Source: UBA8190 sp003453695 (GTDB taxonomy: Bacteria > Actinomycetota > Acidimicrobiia > Acidimicrobiales > UBA8190). From it: 64,000 nt of DNA. How positions within the stretch are numbered: position 1 is the first letter of the stretch; each line of letters begins with the position of its first letter. This document shows positions 18,456 through 28,116 of the stretch, one piece after another. The notes below the pieces were generated by a model. It had not been told where the DNA came from. It made no database searches and worked only from the letters and a program-made list of their open reading frames with translations. The stretch is from the NCBI GenBank assembly GCA_036796975.1, contig DAIRBY010000014.1, forward strand, positions 1 to 64,000, written 5' to 3'. Made by a program: the position numbers and the translations under genes.

Positions 18456-18890
18456 GTGGCCCAGACGGCGACGACGGCGCACACCCCGGCGACAGGGCTG
18501 GCGCCGGCCCGGCGCGCCCGCATGGAGCCGATGGTCCGGCGCCTGCTCGTGGTGCCGGACCCGCACTCGGGCACGGCGCGCACCACCCGACGGGCCGACG
18601 CTTCGGCGCACCGGCTCTTCAACCTCTCGATGGCGCTGTCGGGACTGCGCTGTCTCCTCGGCTACGTCGTGCTCCCCATCGCCACCCCGGCGCTGGGTGC
18701 GGCCGCACGGGTCGGACCGGTGATCGGCATTCCCATCGCCGTGGTCGCCCTCGGGTTCGACGTCATGGCGGTGCGGCGGTTCTGGGCCGCCGACCATCCC
18801 TGGCGCTGGAGCGTGAGCCTCGTCTACGTGGTCGTCATGAGCCTGGTGCTGGCTCTGCTCGTCGGGGACATCGTGCACCTGACGGGCTGA
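18456..18890 (+). CDS. three-helix membrane protein upstream of the penicillin-binding protein
   Basis: A 144-aa protein from a GTG. A basic N-terminus of about 50 residues precedes three hydrophobic helices (LSGLRCLLGYVVLPIAT, GPVIGIPIAVVALGF and SLVYVVVMSLVLALLVGDI), with the loop MAVRRFWAADHPWRW. I do not recognise a named family. It precedes the penicillin-binding protein gene by 63 bp on the same strand, so a role in the cell envelope is plausible but only inferred. Confidence 0.75.
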   Translation: MAQTATTAHTPATGLAPARRARMEPMVRRLLVVPDPHSGTARTTRRADASAHRLFNLSMALSGLRCLLGYVVLPIATPALGAAARVGPVIGIPIAVVALGFDVMAVRRFWAADHPWRWSVSLVYVVVMSLVLALLVGDIVHLTG

Positions 18891-18953
18891 CCGAATCGGT
18901 GCGGGGTCGGCGGCTGCCCGCTGCGGTGACCATGTCCGGGCGCGGCTGAAGCC

Positions 18954-20453
<1,500 letters not shown>

Positions 20454-20467
20454 GCAAGGGCGCCGGC

Positions 20468-22231
20468 GTGCTGGGCATGGAGGATCAGGACCAGCACAGC
20501 GGGGACACGGGGCAGCCAGAGCTGTCGCTGTACCTGCTGGCCCGGGCGCTGGGCGAGGCGCTGACGGCGAACCAGGTGGCGGCGGCGGCCTTCGACCACG
20601 CACTGCGCAAGCTCGGAGCGGTGACGGCCGGCCTGTGGCTGCTGGGGGAGGACGACGTCATCCGGATGACGGCGAGCGTCGGTCCCGACAGCGAGCTGTG
20701 GGTGGAGGCGGTGGGCGACATCCCGTTGAGCTCGGACCTGCCCGCCGCCTTGGTGGTGCGGACCGGGACCATCGTCAGCTACTCCTCCATCGAAGAGCGC
20801 GACGCACGATGGCCGGCGTTGCAGGGCGTGGCGGGAAGCCCTGCCGTCGTCGTGCTTCCTCTGTCGGCCCGGGCCAGGCAGTTCGGGTGCATGCACATCG
20901 GATGGCCGTCGGCGGGCGTGGCCACGTTCCCCCCCGACTCGAGCGTGCTCTCGGCACTGGCGGAACTGTGCGCCGGGGCGGTGGACCGCGCCCGGCTGTA
21001 CGAAGCCGAGCGCCGCGGCCGGCGCACACTCGAGTTCCTGCACCAGGGGACCCGGCTCATGGTGAGCGCCCTCGAACCGGACGAGATCGTCCGCGCCCTG
21101 GTGCGCATGGCCGTGCCCCAACTGGCGCCGTGGTGCGCCGTGTACGTCGCCGACGGCGACCGGCTCGAGCGCGTGGCCGTGGAGGTCTCGGGCGACCCCG
21201 AGCTCTCCGAGCTCCTCATGACGAGCGGGCCCGTCCACGTCGACGCCGACGTCCCCCTGGCCGAGGCGTACCGCACGAGCCGGCCCCTCCTGCTGCCCGA
21301 GGTGCGGCCTGAGCACGTGGTCGGGACCTACCCCGCCGACCACGCCAAGCTGCTGCTCTCGCTCGGGGGCGGCCAATGGTCGGGGATGGTGGTGCCCGTC
21401 CAAGCAGGCGGCCGGTCCATCGGCGTGATGAGCCTGCTCTCGCCGGAATGGAAGGGCACGCCGCCGAGCGAGGTCCGCTTCGCCGCCGAAGGGCTGGCGG
21501 GGCGGGCCGGGATGGCCATGCACATCGCCCGCCGCTACCGCGCCCAGGTCGACAACGTGGCGCTCTTGTCGGCCGCCCTGCTCCCCGAGCGGCTGCCCAC
21601 CCTGCCCGGCCTCCGCTTGGCGGCGCGCTATGTCCCCGCCGGCGGCGGGGTGTGCGGCGACTGGTACGAGGCCGAGCTGCTCCCCGACGGACAGGTGCTG
21701 GTCGGCATCGGGGACGCCTCGGGCCACGGCATCCCGGCGGCCGCCATGATGGCCCAGGTGCGCAACGCGGCCCGGGCGCTGGCCGTGGCGGGCATCTCCC
21801 CCGGGCGCATGCTCGACCACCTGTCGGCGCTGGTGCTGGGCGGTCAGCCCGAGTCCATGGTCACGGCCTTGTACGGGGTCCTCGACCCGGCCACCGGAGG
21901 CGGCACGTGGGCCAACGCCGGGCATCCGCCGCCCGTGCTCGTCGGCCCCGACGGCTCGGCCGCCACCGTCGCCCTCCCCCCGGGACCGCCCATCGGCAGC
22001 GTCGACCGGCCCTACGCCGAGACGGCGCTCGAGCTGCCCGTCGGGACGCGGCTCGTGCTCTACACCGACGGGCTGTTCGAGCGAAGGGGTGAGGACCCGG
22101 GGCTGGGCATCGACCGGCTCGTGAAGCAGGCGGCAGCAGCGGGTGGCGGGGAGGACGAGCTCGCCGACACCCTCATGCAGAGCCGCCCCGAGACCACCGA
22201 CGACGGCTGCGTGCTCGTGATCGGGCGGTGA
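20468..22231 (+). CDS. GAF-domain SpoIIE-type PP2C phosphatase
   Basis: A 587-aa cytosolic signalling phosphatase; an ATG three codons in is an alternative start. Two GAF-like sensor domains occupy about 25-170 and 190-345. The C-terminal PP2C domain (about 365-587) has VCGDWYEAELL, GIGDASGHGIPAAAMMAQ, LYTDGLFERRG and DDGCVLVIGR, so the metal-binding Asp residues are present. Such enzymes dephosphorylate anti-sigma-factor antagonists (STAS proteins) and so release sigma factors. It follows the penicillin-binding protein gene by 14 bp. It carries no kinase domain, so it would need a partner kinase elsewhere. Confidence 0.92.
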   Translation: MLGMEDQDQHSGDTGQPELSLYLLARALGEALTANQVAAAAFDHALRKLGAVTAGLWLLGEDDVIRMTASVGPDSELWVEAVGDIPLSSDLPAALVVRTGTIVSYSSIEERDARWPALQGVAGSPAVVVLPLSARARQFGCMHIGWPSAGVATFPPDSSVLSALAELCAGAVDRARLYEAERRGRRTLEFLHQGTRLMVSALEPDEIVRALVRMAVPQLAPWCAVYVADGDRLERVAVEVSGDPELSELLMTSGPVHVDADVPLAEAYRTSRPLLLPEVRPEHVVGTYPADHAKLLLSLGGGQWSGMVVPVQAGGRSIGVMSLLSPEWKGTPPSEVRFAAEGLAGRAGMAMHIARRYRAQVDNVALLSAALLPERLPTLPGLRLAARYVPAGGGVCGDWYEAELLPDGQVLVGIGDASGHGIPAAAMMAQVRNAARALAVAGISPGRMLDHLSALVLGGQPESMVTALYGVLDPATGGGTWANAGHPPPVLVGPDGSAATVALPPGPPIGSVDRPYAETALELPVGTRLVLYTDGLFERRGEDPGLGIDRLVKQAAAAGGGEDELADTLMQSRPETTDDGCVLVIGR

Positions 22232-22279
22232 CGCTCAGGCGGTGACGCTCGGGCGGCAGCGCTCAGACGGGAGCGCTCA
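22224..22279. repeat. four tandem 14-bp repeats carrying two convergent stop codons
   Basis: Units are at 22224, 22238, 22252 and 22266, each 14 bp, with consensus GGCGGTGACGCTCA. The first two differ at one base, and the others diverge in the middle. The TGA of the phosphatase gene lies in unit 1 (22229-22231), and the stop of the opposing gene (TCA, 22277-22279) is the last three bases of unit 4. The whole gap between the convergent genes is therefore repeat. No hairpin terminator is obvious. Confidence 0.8.
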
Positions 22280-22912
22280 GACGAGCCTCCGGTAGATGGT
22301 CTGGGTGGTCGTGCCCCGCAGATACACCTGACTTGCTCTTTCGTCGAGCAACGTGCCGAAGTCGGCGTCGGCCTGGAGCGCCTGCTGGGCCTGCTCCAGC
22401 TGCTCGATCGACTCGTACCCGGTGATCCAGCCCACCGCCCCGAATTGGCCGGTGCCGGCCACGCCGAACGAGCATCGGCAACCGGTGACGGACTTCACCT
22501 GCTGGGCGATCTGGGCGCCCAGTTCGATGCCCTTGGCCATGGCGCCGCCGGCCAGCACCGTCTGCACGATCGAGCCGTAGGCGGGCGGGCCCTCCTCCCC
22601 GATGTCGGCGACCACGAGGTTGACGATCGTGTCGTCGACGGGAGCGCCCGAGTTGAAGGCGGCGCCCTGATCCAGGAGCCCGAGATAGCTGCTGTCCGCC
22701 ATGAGCTTGGCGTCGGTGGCCTCGAGGACGGACAGGTCTTCGACGATCGCACTCCAGGCCAGGGTCCCGACGCCCGGTGAGAAGACGGTCGACCACAGCG
22801 TCACGGGTACTTCGCTTATCTGGTTGACCTTCTCGGTGACGGTGAGCGCCCAGGACATGGCCTCGGTGGTCCGTCCCGGCGCGAGCCGAGCTTGGCGACT
22901 GAACAGGTACAT
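22277..22912 (-). CDS. hypothetical protein with two dimeric-barrel-like halves
   Basis: A 211-aa protein I do not recognise by name. The opening (MYLFSRQARLAPGRTTEAM) resembles the first strand and helix of a ferredoxin-like or NIPSNAP-like barrel, and a second similar unit seems to run from about residue 115 (GSIVQTVLAGGAMAKGIELG). A Cys pair is present in TGCRCSFG. No signal peptide or membrane helix is seen. It converges on the phosphatase gene, and its stop lies in the 14-bp repeat array. Fold is inferred. Confidence 0.7.
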   Translation of the reverse strand: MYLFSRQARLAPGRTTEAMSWALTVTEKVNQISEVPVTLWSTVFSPGVGTLAWSAIVEDLSVLEATDAKLMADSSYLGLLDQGAAFNSGAPVDDTIVNLVVADIGEEGPPAYGSIVQTVLAGGAMAKGIELGAQIAQQVKSVTGCRCSFGVAGTGQFGAVGWITGYESIEQLEQAQQALQADADFGTLLDERASQVYLRGTTTQTIYRRLV

Positions 22913-23081
22913 GGCAGCCCCTTCCTTCCCCTGGAGGCGTCCCGAGGCCGTGCCGCCCTCGGTCCGGGGAGGAGGAGCGATGTTCGCCCGCCTGGTCTCC
23001 TTGGCCCGGGACGCTACGGCCGGCCGACCGGCCTGTCAACGGTCGCGGGGCACCCCCGCCGCCGGGGCGCGGCGCTTCGGC

Positions 23082-24008
23082 TCAGGCGGAGCCGTTGCCG
23101 GCGGTGGCCCGGGCATGGCGGGCCGCCGGGGACTGCGCCAGGTACTGCCGGGCCAACTCGGTGGAGGCCTCCTTGGACGGATGATGCCCGGGCCGCATGT
23201 AGCGCATGGGGGTGGTGACGATCAACATCCACGGCCCGGGGACCCGGTACTGCCGGGCGGCGCGGAACCAGTCCCGCCAGCGCGGTCGCGGCGGCGAGGT
23301 GGGGTCGTGCGCCATCAGGTAGCGCACGCCGCGCAGCCACCACGCCAGCAGCGAGGGCGCCACGAAGAGCATGGCCAGGCACCGCAGCACGTAGCTTCCC
23401 GAGAGGTCCTCGAAGACGTCGTAGACGAGCGCCCGGTGCTCCACCTCCTCGGCGCCGTGCCAGCGCAGCAGGTCGAGCATCATGGGGTCGGCACCGGCGT
23501 AGTCGAGGCCGCGGTTCTGGATCACCCACTGCCCGAGCACGGCGGTGAAGTGCTCGATGGCGGCCACGTCGGCGAGGCGACGATGGAGCCACCAGCGCTG
23601 TAGGGGCTCCGGCCAGTTCGGCTTGGGGCTGCCCGTCCGGGCGAAGTAGCGCTCGAGGCTCTTGGTGAACGGCTCACTGTCGATGCCGTGCTTCGCCATC
23701 TCGTCGAGGACCACGGCGTGGGCCCAGGCGTGCCAGGACTCCTGCTGCACGAAAGGCTGGATGGCGCGCGCCACCTCGGGATCGCCCACCAGGGGCGCCG
23801 CCTCGTTGACGACCCCGATGAACCAGCGCTCTCCTGCGGGGAGCAGGAGGTGCAGCACGTTGACCATGTGGGTGCTGAAGGGATCGCCCGGCACCCAGTG
23901 AAGGGGCGTACCCGTCCAGTCGAACCGGACCATGCGCCGATGGTCGGGGTAGCCCTCTCGTGCTGAAGCTGACCCGGAGGCGTCGGGGACGACCTGCGTG
24001 GTGCTCAT
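23082..24008 (-). CDS. predicted metal-dependent hydrolase (PF10118 family)
   Basis: A 308-aa all-helical protein. The family features are a ferritin-like set of metal ligands: GERWFIGVVNEA, FVQQESWHAWAHAVV, IEHFTAVLG and HGAEEVEHRALVYDV. Together these give Glu/His pairs for a di-metal site. C-terminal hydrophobic segments (LRCLAMLFVAPSLLAWW) follow, as usual for the family. The start at 24008 has GGGGAGGTGAC just upstream. The reaction is not known with certainty; the name is from family convention. Cytosolic or membrane-associated. Confidence 0.85.
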   Translation of the reverse strand: MSTTQVVPDASGSASAREGYPDHRRMVRFDWTGTPLHWVPGDPFSTHMVNVLHLLLPAGERWFIGVVNEAAPLVGDPEVARAIQPFVQQESWHAWAHAVVLDEMAKHGIDSEPFTKSLERYFARTGSPKPNWPEPLQRWWLHRRLADVAAIEHFTAVLGQWVIQNRGLDYAGADPMMLDLLRWHGAEEVEHRALVYDVFEDLSGSYVLRCLAMLFVAPSLLAWWLRGVRYLMAHDPTSPPRPRWRDWFRAARQYRVPGPWMLIVTTPMRYMRPGHHPSKEASTELARQYLAQSPAARHARATAGNGSA

Positions 24009-24124
24009 GTCACCTCCCCAGACATCGCGCCGCCCAAGGCGCGCCGTCACCTCGGTGCGTACCCCGGCGGGTCGGGCGCACAACCTGGCGGCAGGCAATG
24101 GCAATTGCCCGGGCGGTGCTGGCC

Positions 24125-24904
24125 TCAGCTCGGCGCCTTGCGCAACTTGAACTGGGCGCCTGACGGGTCGGTGACCCCGGCCAGACGGCCGTAGGGGGTG
24201 TCGACGGGCTCGGCCACGACGCCACCGCCCAGGGCGGTCACCTTCTGCACCACGGCGTCGACGTCGTCGACGGCCCAGTACACGTTCCACCGCACCGGCT
24301 CGCCGGGGGGGAGGAAGCCGGCGGCGTCCATGATCCCGGCCAGCTCGCCCTCGCCGGCGGGATCGCGCAGGACCGAGTAGCGGAATTCGTCGGTGTCGCC
24401 CACGGCCTGGAGGTCCCAGCCGAAGACCGACCGGTAGAAGTCGACAGCGCCTCGGTAGTCACGGGTGAGAATCTCGAACCAGTCCGGGCTGGCCGGCTCG
24501 TTGAGCACGGTGAAGCCAGGGAACTCCTTCGCCTGCCAGATCCCGATCTCGGCGCCGGTGGGGTCGACGATGACGGCCTGGTGCCCGGCGTCGCCCACTT
24601 CCGTGGCGGGCACCACGACCTGGGCCCCGGCGCCTTCGGCGCTCTCCACGCTCTTCGAGATGTCGTCACTGGCCAGGTAGATCTTCCAGGTGTCGTTGGC
24701 CCGCATGTCGCCCATGTCTCCCATGGCGCCGGCCACCGGCACTCCCTGGCGGGTGAACATGAAGTAGCCGCCGAACTCGGGGTTGGGGTCCTCGGACTCC
24801 CAGCCGAAGACCTGGCGGTAGAAGGCGCGGCTGCCCGCCACGTCGGAGGTCCACAGGTCGGCCCAGCAGGGCACACCATGGAGGGCGCTGGATCGAGAGG
24901 TCAT
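24125..24904 (-). CDS. tandem VOC (glyoxalase-like) protein
   Basis: A 259-aa protein with two vicinal-oxygen-chelate domains in tandem (about 8-125 and 135-255). Each has the bab-bab-b pattern: DLWTSDVAGSRAFYRQVFGW in the first and EILTRDYRGAVDFYRSVFGW in the second, with closing PTGAEIGIWQ and PSGAQFKLRKA segments. AAGGAGCA before ATG 24904 decides the start over the GTG at 24907. Members bind metals, act as antibiotic-resistance or glyoxalase-like enzymes, or are binding proteins; no metal-ligand set is clear enough to choose. Confidence 0.88.
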   Translation of the reverse strand: MTSRSSALHGVPCWADLWTSDVAGSRAFYRQVFGWESEDPNPEFGGYFMFTRQGVPVAGAMGDMGDMRANDTWKIYLASDDISKSVESAEGAGAQVVVPATEVGDAGHQAVIVDPTGAEIGIWQAKEFPGFTVLNEPASPDWFEILTRDYRGAVDFYRSVFGWDLQAVGDTDEFRYSVLRDPAGEGELAGIMDAAGFLPPGEPVRWNVYWAVDDVDAVVQKVTALGGGVVAEPVDTPYGRLAGVTDPSGAQFKLRKAPS

Positions 24905-25009
24905 CACTGCTCCTTCAGGTCGAATCTCGTCGGACGGTGCTGAGACGGCGCCGGCGCGGCGAACTCATCGGCCCGATGAGTGCTTCGGCCACCAGCCGTC
25001 CACCATTCG

Positions 25010-25249
25010 ATGGCTGGTCTCCACAAATGGTGCCGGGTCACCGTGTGCGGGCCCGGCGGACAGGCGGTCGCCCGTTACGTCCTGCAGGGCGCGGGACAGC
25101 CCTGCATGGCGACGGTGGGGACGCTGTGCCGTCTCGCCCTGGTGACCCGTCGCGTCGGAGGTGACGTCGTCGTCGACGAATTGGCTCCCCGTCTCCGGGA
25201 ACTGATCGAGCTCGCCGGTGTCGACGCCAAGGTGCACGTGGCCGGCTGA
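25010..25249 (+). CDS. small STAS-like protein
   Basis: A 79-aa protein: strand (CRVTVCGPGGQAVARYVL), helix (ATVGTLCRLALVTRR), strand (GGDVVVDEL) and helix (LRELIELAGVDAK). That order and the closing Leu-Ala-Gly resemble a short STAS/anti-anti-sigma-like fold seen in actinobacteria. It lacks an obvious phosphorylatable Ser in the DSSG context. It sits divergent from the tandem VOC gene and convergent with the ECF sigma gene. Function is unproven. Confidence 0.6.
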   Translation: MAGLHKWCRVTVCGPGGQAVARYVLQGAGQPCMATVGTLCRLALVTRRVGGDVVVDELAPRLRELIELAGVDAKVHVAG

Positions 25250-25298
25250 ACCGCAGGCGGCTCTGGCCCGGGCGCAAGATGTTGGCCCCGGGCGAGGC

Positions 25299-26282
25299 TC
25301 AGCGGTCGAGATGCAAGGGCAGGCCGAACTGCGGGAACAGCCGCACCGGCTCGAGCGGCGACAAGAAGCACTGGATGCCTGAGATCCGGCCGTCGTGAAT
25401 CTCCAGGACCTGCAGGCCCCAGGGCATGTGCCCGCCGGCGGGGTCGGGCTTGTACTGGCCGAAGGCGGGGCTGCCGTTGGCGGACGTGGGCAGCAGGATC
25501 GAGCCCCGACAGGCACTCGGCCCCGGCTCGAGCATGAAGCGGCCGATGTTCTCGGCCCCCTGCACCCACATGGCGAAGGGGGGCATCGACTGCACGGCGT
25601 CCTCGCGCAGCAGCGTCACCAGGCGCTCGATGTCGTAGCGCTCGAAGGCGTCGATGTAGCGCTCGAGCAGGGCGGCGTCGGCGTCACCGAGCGGAGCGGG
25701 GCGAGCGTCGAAGGACAACGACCCCAGCGTGGCCCGGGCCCGCTGCAAGGCGCTGTTGACGGCGGCCACGGACGTGTCGAGCAGCTCGGCAACCTCGGTC
25801 GCCTGCCACCGGAGCACTTCGCACAGGATGAGCGCGGCGCGCTGGCGAGCGGGAAGGTGCTGCAGCGCGGTGACGAAGGCGAGCCGGATGCTCTCGCGGT
25901 ACTGCGCCAGCTCGGCGGGATCGGTGGTCTCGGGACCAGCCTTGGCGTCGGGGATGGGCGTGACCCAGTGCTCCTCGGGATACATCGGTCCGAGGTACGA
26001 CTCGTCGGGGGGTGAGGCGGGACCCATCTCCATGGGCCGTGCCCGGCGCTGTACCTGGCGGTGCATGTCGATGCACACGTTGGTGGCGATGCGATACAGC
26101 CAGGAGCGGACGCTCGAGCGTCCCTCGAAGTCGGCGGCGTGACGCCACGCCCGCACCATCGTCTCCTGCACGGCGTCCTCGGCCTCGAATCCCGAGCCGA
26201 GCATGCGGTAGCAGTAGCCGGTCAGCTCTCGCCGATAGGCCTCGAGGGAACCCTCGACCAGAGTCGATTCACTCACGGACAC
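25299..26282 (-). CDS. ECF sigma factor with C-terminal SnoaL-like domain (SigG/TIGR02960 type)
   Basis: About 327 aa from a GTG at 26282; the next GTG at 26276 is equally possible, and the open frame extends further. Region 2 reads YRRELTGYCYRMLGSGFEAEDAVQETMVRAW, split here as seen; region 4 includes LPARQRAALILCEVLRW and TSVAAVNSALQRARA. The C-terminal 150 residues form a SnoaL-like domain (LLERYIDAFERYDIERLVTL, then SMPPFAMWVQGAENIG). This matches the SigG-like ECF group, in which the fused domain replaces a separate anti-sigma factor. Target genes are not evident. No ECF41-type box was found upstream of it. Confidence 0.88.
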   Translation of the reverse strand: MSVSESTLVEGSLEAYRRELTGYCYRMLGSGFEAEDAVQETMVRAWRHAADFEGRSSVRSWLYRIATNVCIDMHRQVQRRARPMEMGPASPPDESYLGPMYPEEHWVTPIPDAKAGPETTDPAELAQYRESIRLAFVTALQHLPARQRAALILCEVLRWQATEVAELLDTSVAAVNSALQRARATLGSLSFDARPAPLGDADAALLERYIDAFERYDIERLVTLLREDAVQSMPPFAMWVQGAENIGRFMLEPGPSACRGSILLPTSANGSPAFGQYKPDPAGGHMPWGLQVLEIHDGRISGIQCFLSPLEPVRLFPQFGLPLHLDR

Positions 26283-26459
26283 GGCGCCTGATGCTAGCGA
26301 GGGCGCCTCGAGCACGGTCGGGACCATCGCCGGGATTGACGGCGCCCGCGCCGGAAAATCATCGGGGGGCGGGGAGAACGGGGAGAGATTGCCCAACCGT
26401 TGTTGCGGCGCCGGGAGGCGACGGCGCCGGGAGCGAGGCGCCGAGGCGGGAGGGGTGGC

Positions 26460-27392
26460 TCAGGAAGCGAGCAGTTCGGCCAGCCCCGCCTCGGCCAGCG
26501 AGTGCTGCAGCGCCTGGATGGCCCGGGCCTCCACCTGTCGCACCCGGGCCCGGCTGATGCCGAGCATGCGCCCGGCCTCGTCGAGCGTGCGGGGACGGTC
26601 GCCGGACAGGCCGTAGCGGAGCCCCACCAGCCGCCGCTCACGCTCGGGCAGGCGTCCGAGGAGCTGGCGCACCCGAGCCGACAACTGGTCGCGGACGACG
26701 GCATCGGCCGGGTCGGGAGCATCGACGTCGGCGAGGCGCGACGCGAGCCCTCCCTCGTCTTCGTCCGACACCGGTGCGTCGAGGCTGGTGGGCTGCCCCG
26801 GCAGCGCCTCGAGCGCCTGCACCGCTGCGGTTGTCCAGCCCAGCGCCTCTCCCAGCTCCTTTGCCGTGGGCGGGCGAGCCAGACGGCGGTGCAGGGCGTC
26901 CTTCTCCTGCCGGAGGAGCTTGACCTGCTGCGCCACGCCGGAGGGAAGGCGGATCGGTCGCGCCGCCTTGTCGATGCCCCTGCTGATGGCCTGGCGGATG
27001 CACCAGGTGGCGTAGGTCGAGAATCGGAACCCCATGCTGCCGTCGAAGGCGTGCACGGCTTGGAGGAGCCCGAGGTTGCCCTCCTGGACGAGATCCAGCA
27101 GCGAAAGCCGTGACCACTGGTAACGCTTGGCCATGGCCACGACCAGCCGGAGGTTGGCGTTCACGAACCGCTCGGCCGCTTCTTCGCCGACGCCCGCGGC
27201 GTGCCGGAGCCCGGCGCGCTCGGCCTCCGACAGGTCCTCGTCCTGCTCGAGCCGGGCCTGTGCCTCGTCGCCGGCCCGCACGAGCCGCGCCAAATCGATC
27301 TCTTCGTGTGCCGGCAACAAGGGATGCCGCCCGATCTCGTGCAAGTACCGCTGGACCAGGGACTCCTCGCACAGGGTGCCGACCGCACTCAC
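26460..27392 (-). CDS. sigma-70 family factor, primary-like (group 2)
   Basis: About 310 aa from a GTG at 27392; the frame continues upstream without family features. Region 1.2 (ESLVQRYLHEIGRHPLLPAH), 2 (NLRLVVAMAKRYQWSRLSLLDLVQEGNLGL and FSTYATWCIRQAI), 3 and 4 (LPERERRLVGLRYGL, RTLDEAGRMLGISRARVRQVEARA) are all present in order. Region 1.1 is absent, as in HrdD/SigB-like non-essential group 2 factors. It should recognise near-consensus -35/-10 promoters. No anti-sigma gene is adjacent. Divergent small frames of uncertain reality lie just upstream. Confidence 0.92.
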   Translation of the reverse strand: MSAVGTLCEESLVQRYLHEIGRHPLLPAHEEIDLARLVRAGDEAQARLEQDEDLSEAERAGLRHAAGVGEEAAERFVNANLRLVVAMAKRYQWSRLSLLDLVQEGNLGLLQAVHAFDGSMGFRFSTYATWCIRQAISRGIDKAARPIRLPSGVAQQVKLLRQEKDALHRRLARPPTAKELGEALGWTTAAVQALEALPGQPTSLDAPVSDEDEGGLASRLADVDAPDPADAVVRDQLSARVRQLLGRLPERERRLVGLRYGLSGDRPRTLDEAGRMLGISRARVRQVEARAIQALQHSLAEAGLAELLAS

Positions 27393-27467
27393 TTGAGCAA
27401 CCGTAACGAACTGCCAGCGGATAGTCGGGGGGCCAAAAGTCCCATTCTTCGGGGTAAGGAGACATCC

Positions 27468-27551
27468 ATGGCACCTGCCCGCCCGGCGCGCGCCACACCG
27501 CCTGCTTCCTCCGGCAAGGCAACCCGCTGGCGCCGGCGGTCTGGAACGTGA
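27468..27551 (+). CDS. possible 27-codon basic peptide
   Basis: An ATG with AAGGAG at ideal spacing (27456-27461) opens a 27-codon frame rich in Arg, Ala and Pro. It lies 75 bp from the divergent sigma-factor start. Its TGA overlaps a GTG of the next small frame (GTGA). The ribosome site is the main support. It could be a leader peptide or the front of a frameshifted gene. Confidence 0.3.
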   Translation: MAPARPARATPPASSGKATRWRRRSGT

Positions 27552-27679
27552 CGGCCGCCCCTCTCGAGCCGGCGAAGCCTCCCCTGGCGCTCGTGGTGGC
27601 CGCCGGCCACGCCTCGGCGTCGTGGCGCTCGGGCGCGGCGCGCACCGTGGGGCGAGGGGCAGAAGACGCCGCCGCCTGA
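27548..27679 (+). CDS. possible 43-codon peptide
   Basis: This frame starts at a GTG overlapping the stop of the previous small frame and ends 19 bp before the convergent GNAT gene. The same frame is open upstream to a TAA at 27455-27457, and its translation (PAVWNV, PPLALVVAAGHASASW) looks protein-like, although no start codon exists there. Together with the 27-codon frame it may be one small gene with a frameshift. Low confidence. Confidence 0.25.
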   Translation: MTAAPLEPAKPPLALVVAAGHASASWRSGAARTVGRGAEDAAA

Positions 27680-27697
27680 GCCGACGGCGAACCGGGG

Positions 27698-28015
27698 TCA
27701 GATCTCGTCGGGATCGACGTTCCAGTCGACGGTCACACCACTGGCGGCGTCCGGGTGCTCGCGCAGCCACCGGCGGGCGAAAGGGCACCACGGCACCACG
27801 TCGAGATGCTCGTCGGCAGCGCGCTGCAGTGCTGCTCGCACCAGACGCCCGCCGATGCCCCGCCCCCCGATCTCTTCGGGCACGCCGGTGTGCAGCAGGA
27901 TGAGCCGATCACCGACCTTGCGGTACACGAGCTCTGCCTCGACCCCGTCTTCGGTCACCACGAAGCGGTCGTGGCGCACGTCGTCGGTCACGCCCGAGGG
28001 CATCGCTCCGCTCAC
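27698..28015 (-). CDS. GNAT-type N-acetyltransferase (PF14542, YidJ-like)
   Basis: A 105-aa minimal GNAT fold. The acetyl-CoA pyrophosphate-binding loop is PEEIGGRGIGGRLVRAAL, and the C-terminal WCPFARRWLREHPDA is characteristic of the small YidJ/PF14542 group. It lacks the N-terminal substrate-binding part of larger GNATs. The GTG at 28015 is supported by GGGAGG seven bases upstream; the later ATG at 28003 is an alternative. Substrate unknown. Confidence 0.85.
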   Translation of the reverse strand: MSGAMPSGVTDDVRHDRFVVTEDGVEAELVYRKVGDRLILLHTGVPEEIGGRGIGGRLVRAALQRAADEHLDVVPWCPFARRWLREHPDAASGVTVDWNVDPDEI

Positions 28016-28116
28016 CTGACCACCTCCCGCGCCGCCCGACGGCGGCCGTCGGGGAGGCTACCGGGCGACGTAGGGCACAGATGGCGGTGCAGGAGCGCTC
28101 CAGGCCGCAGGGCGCC

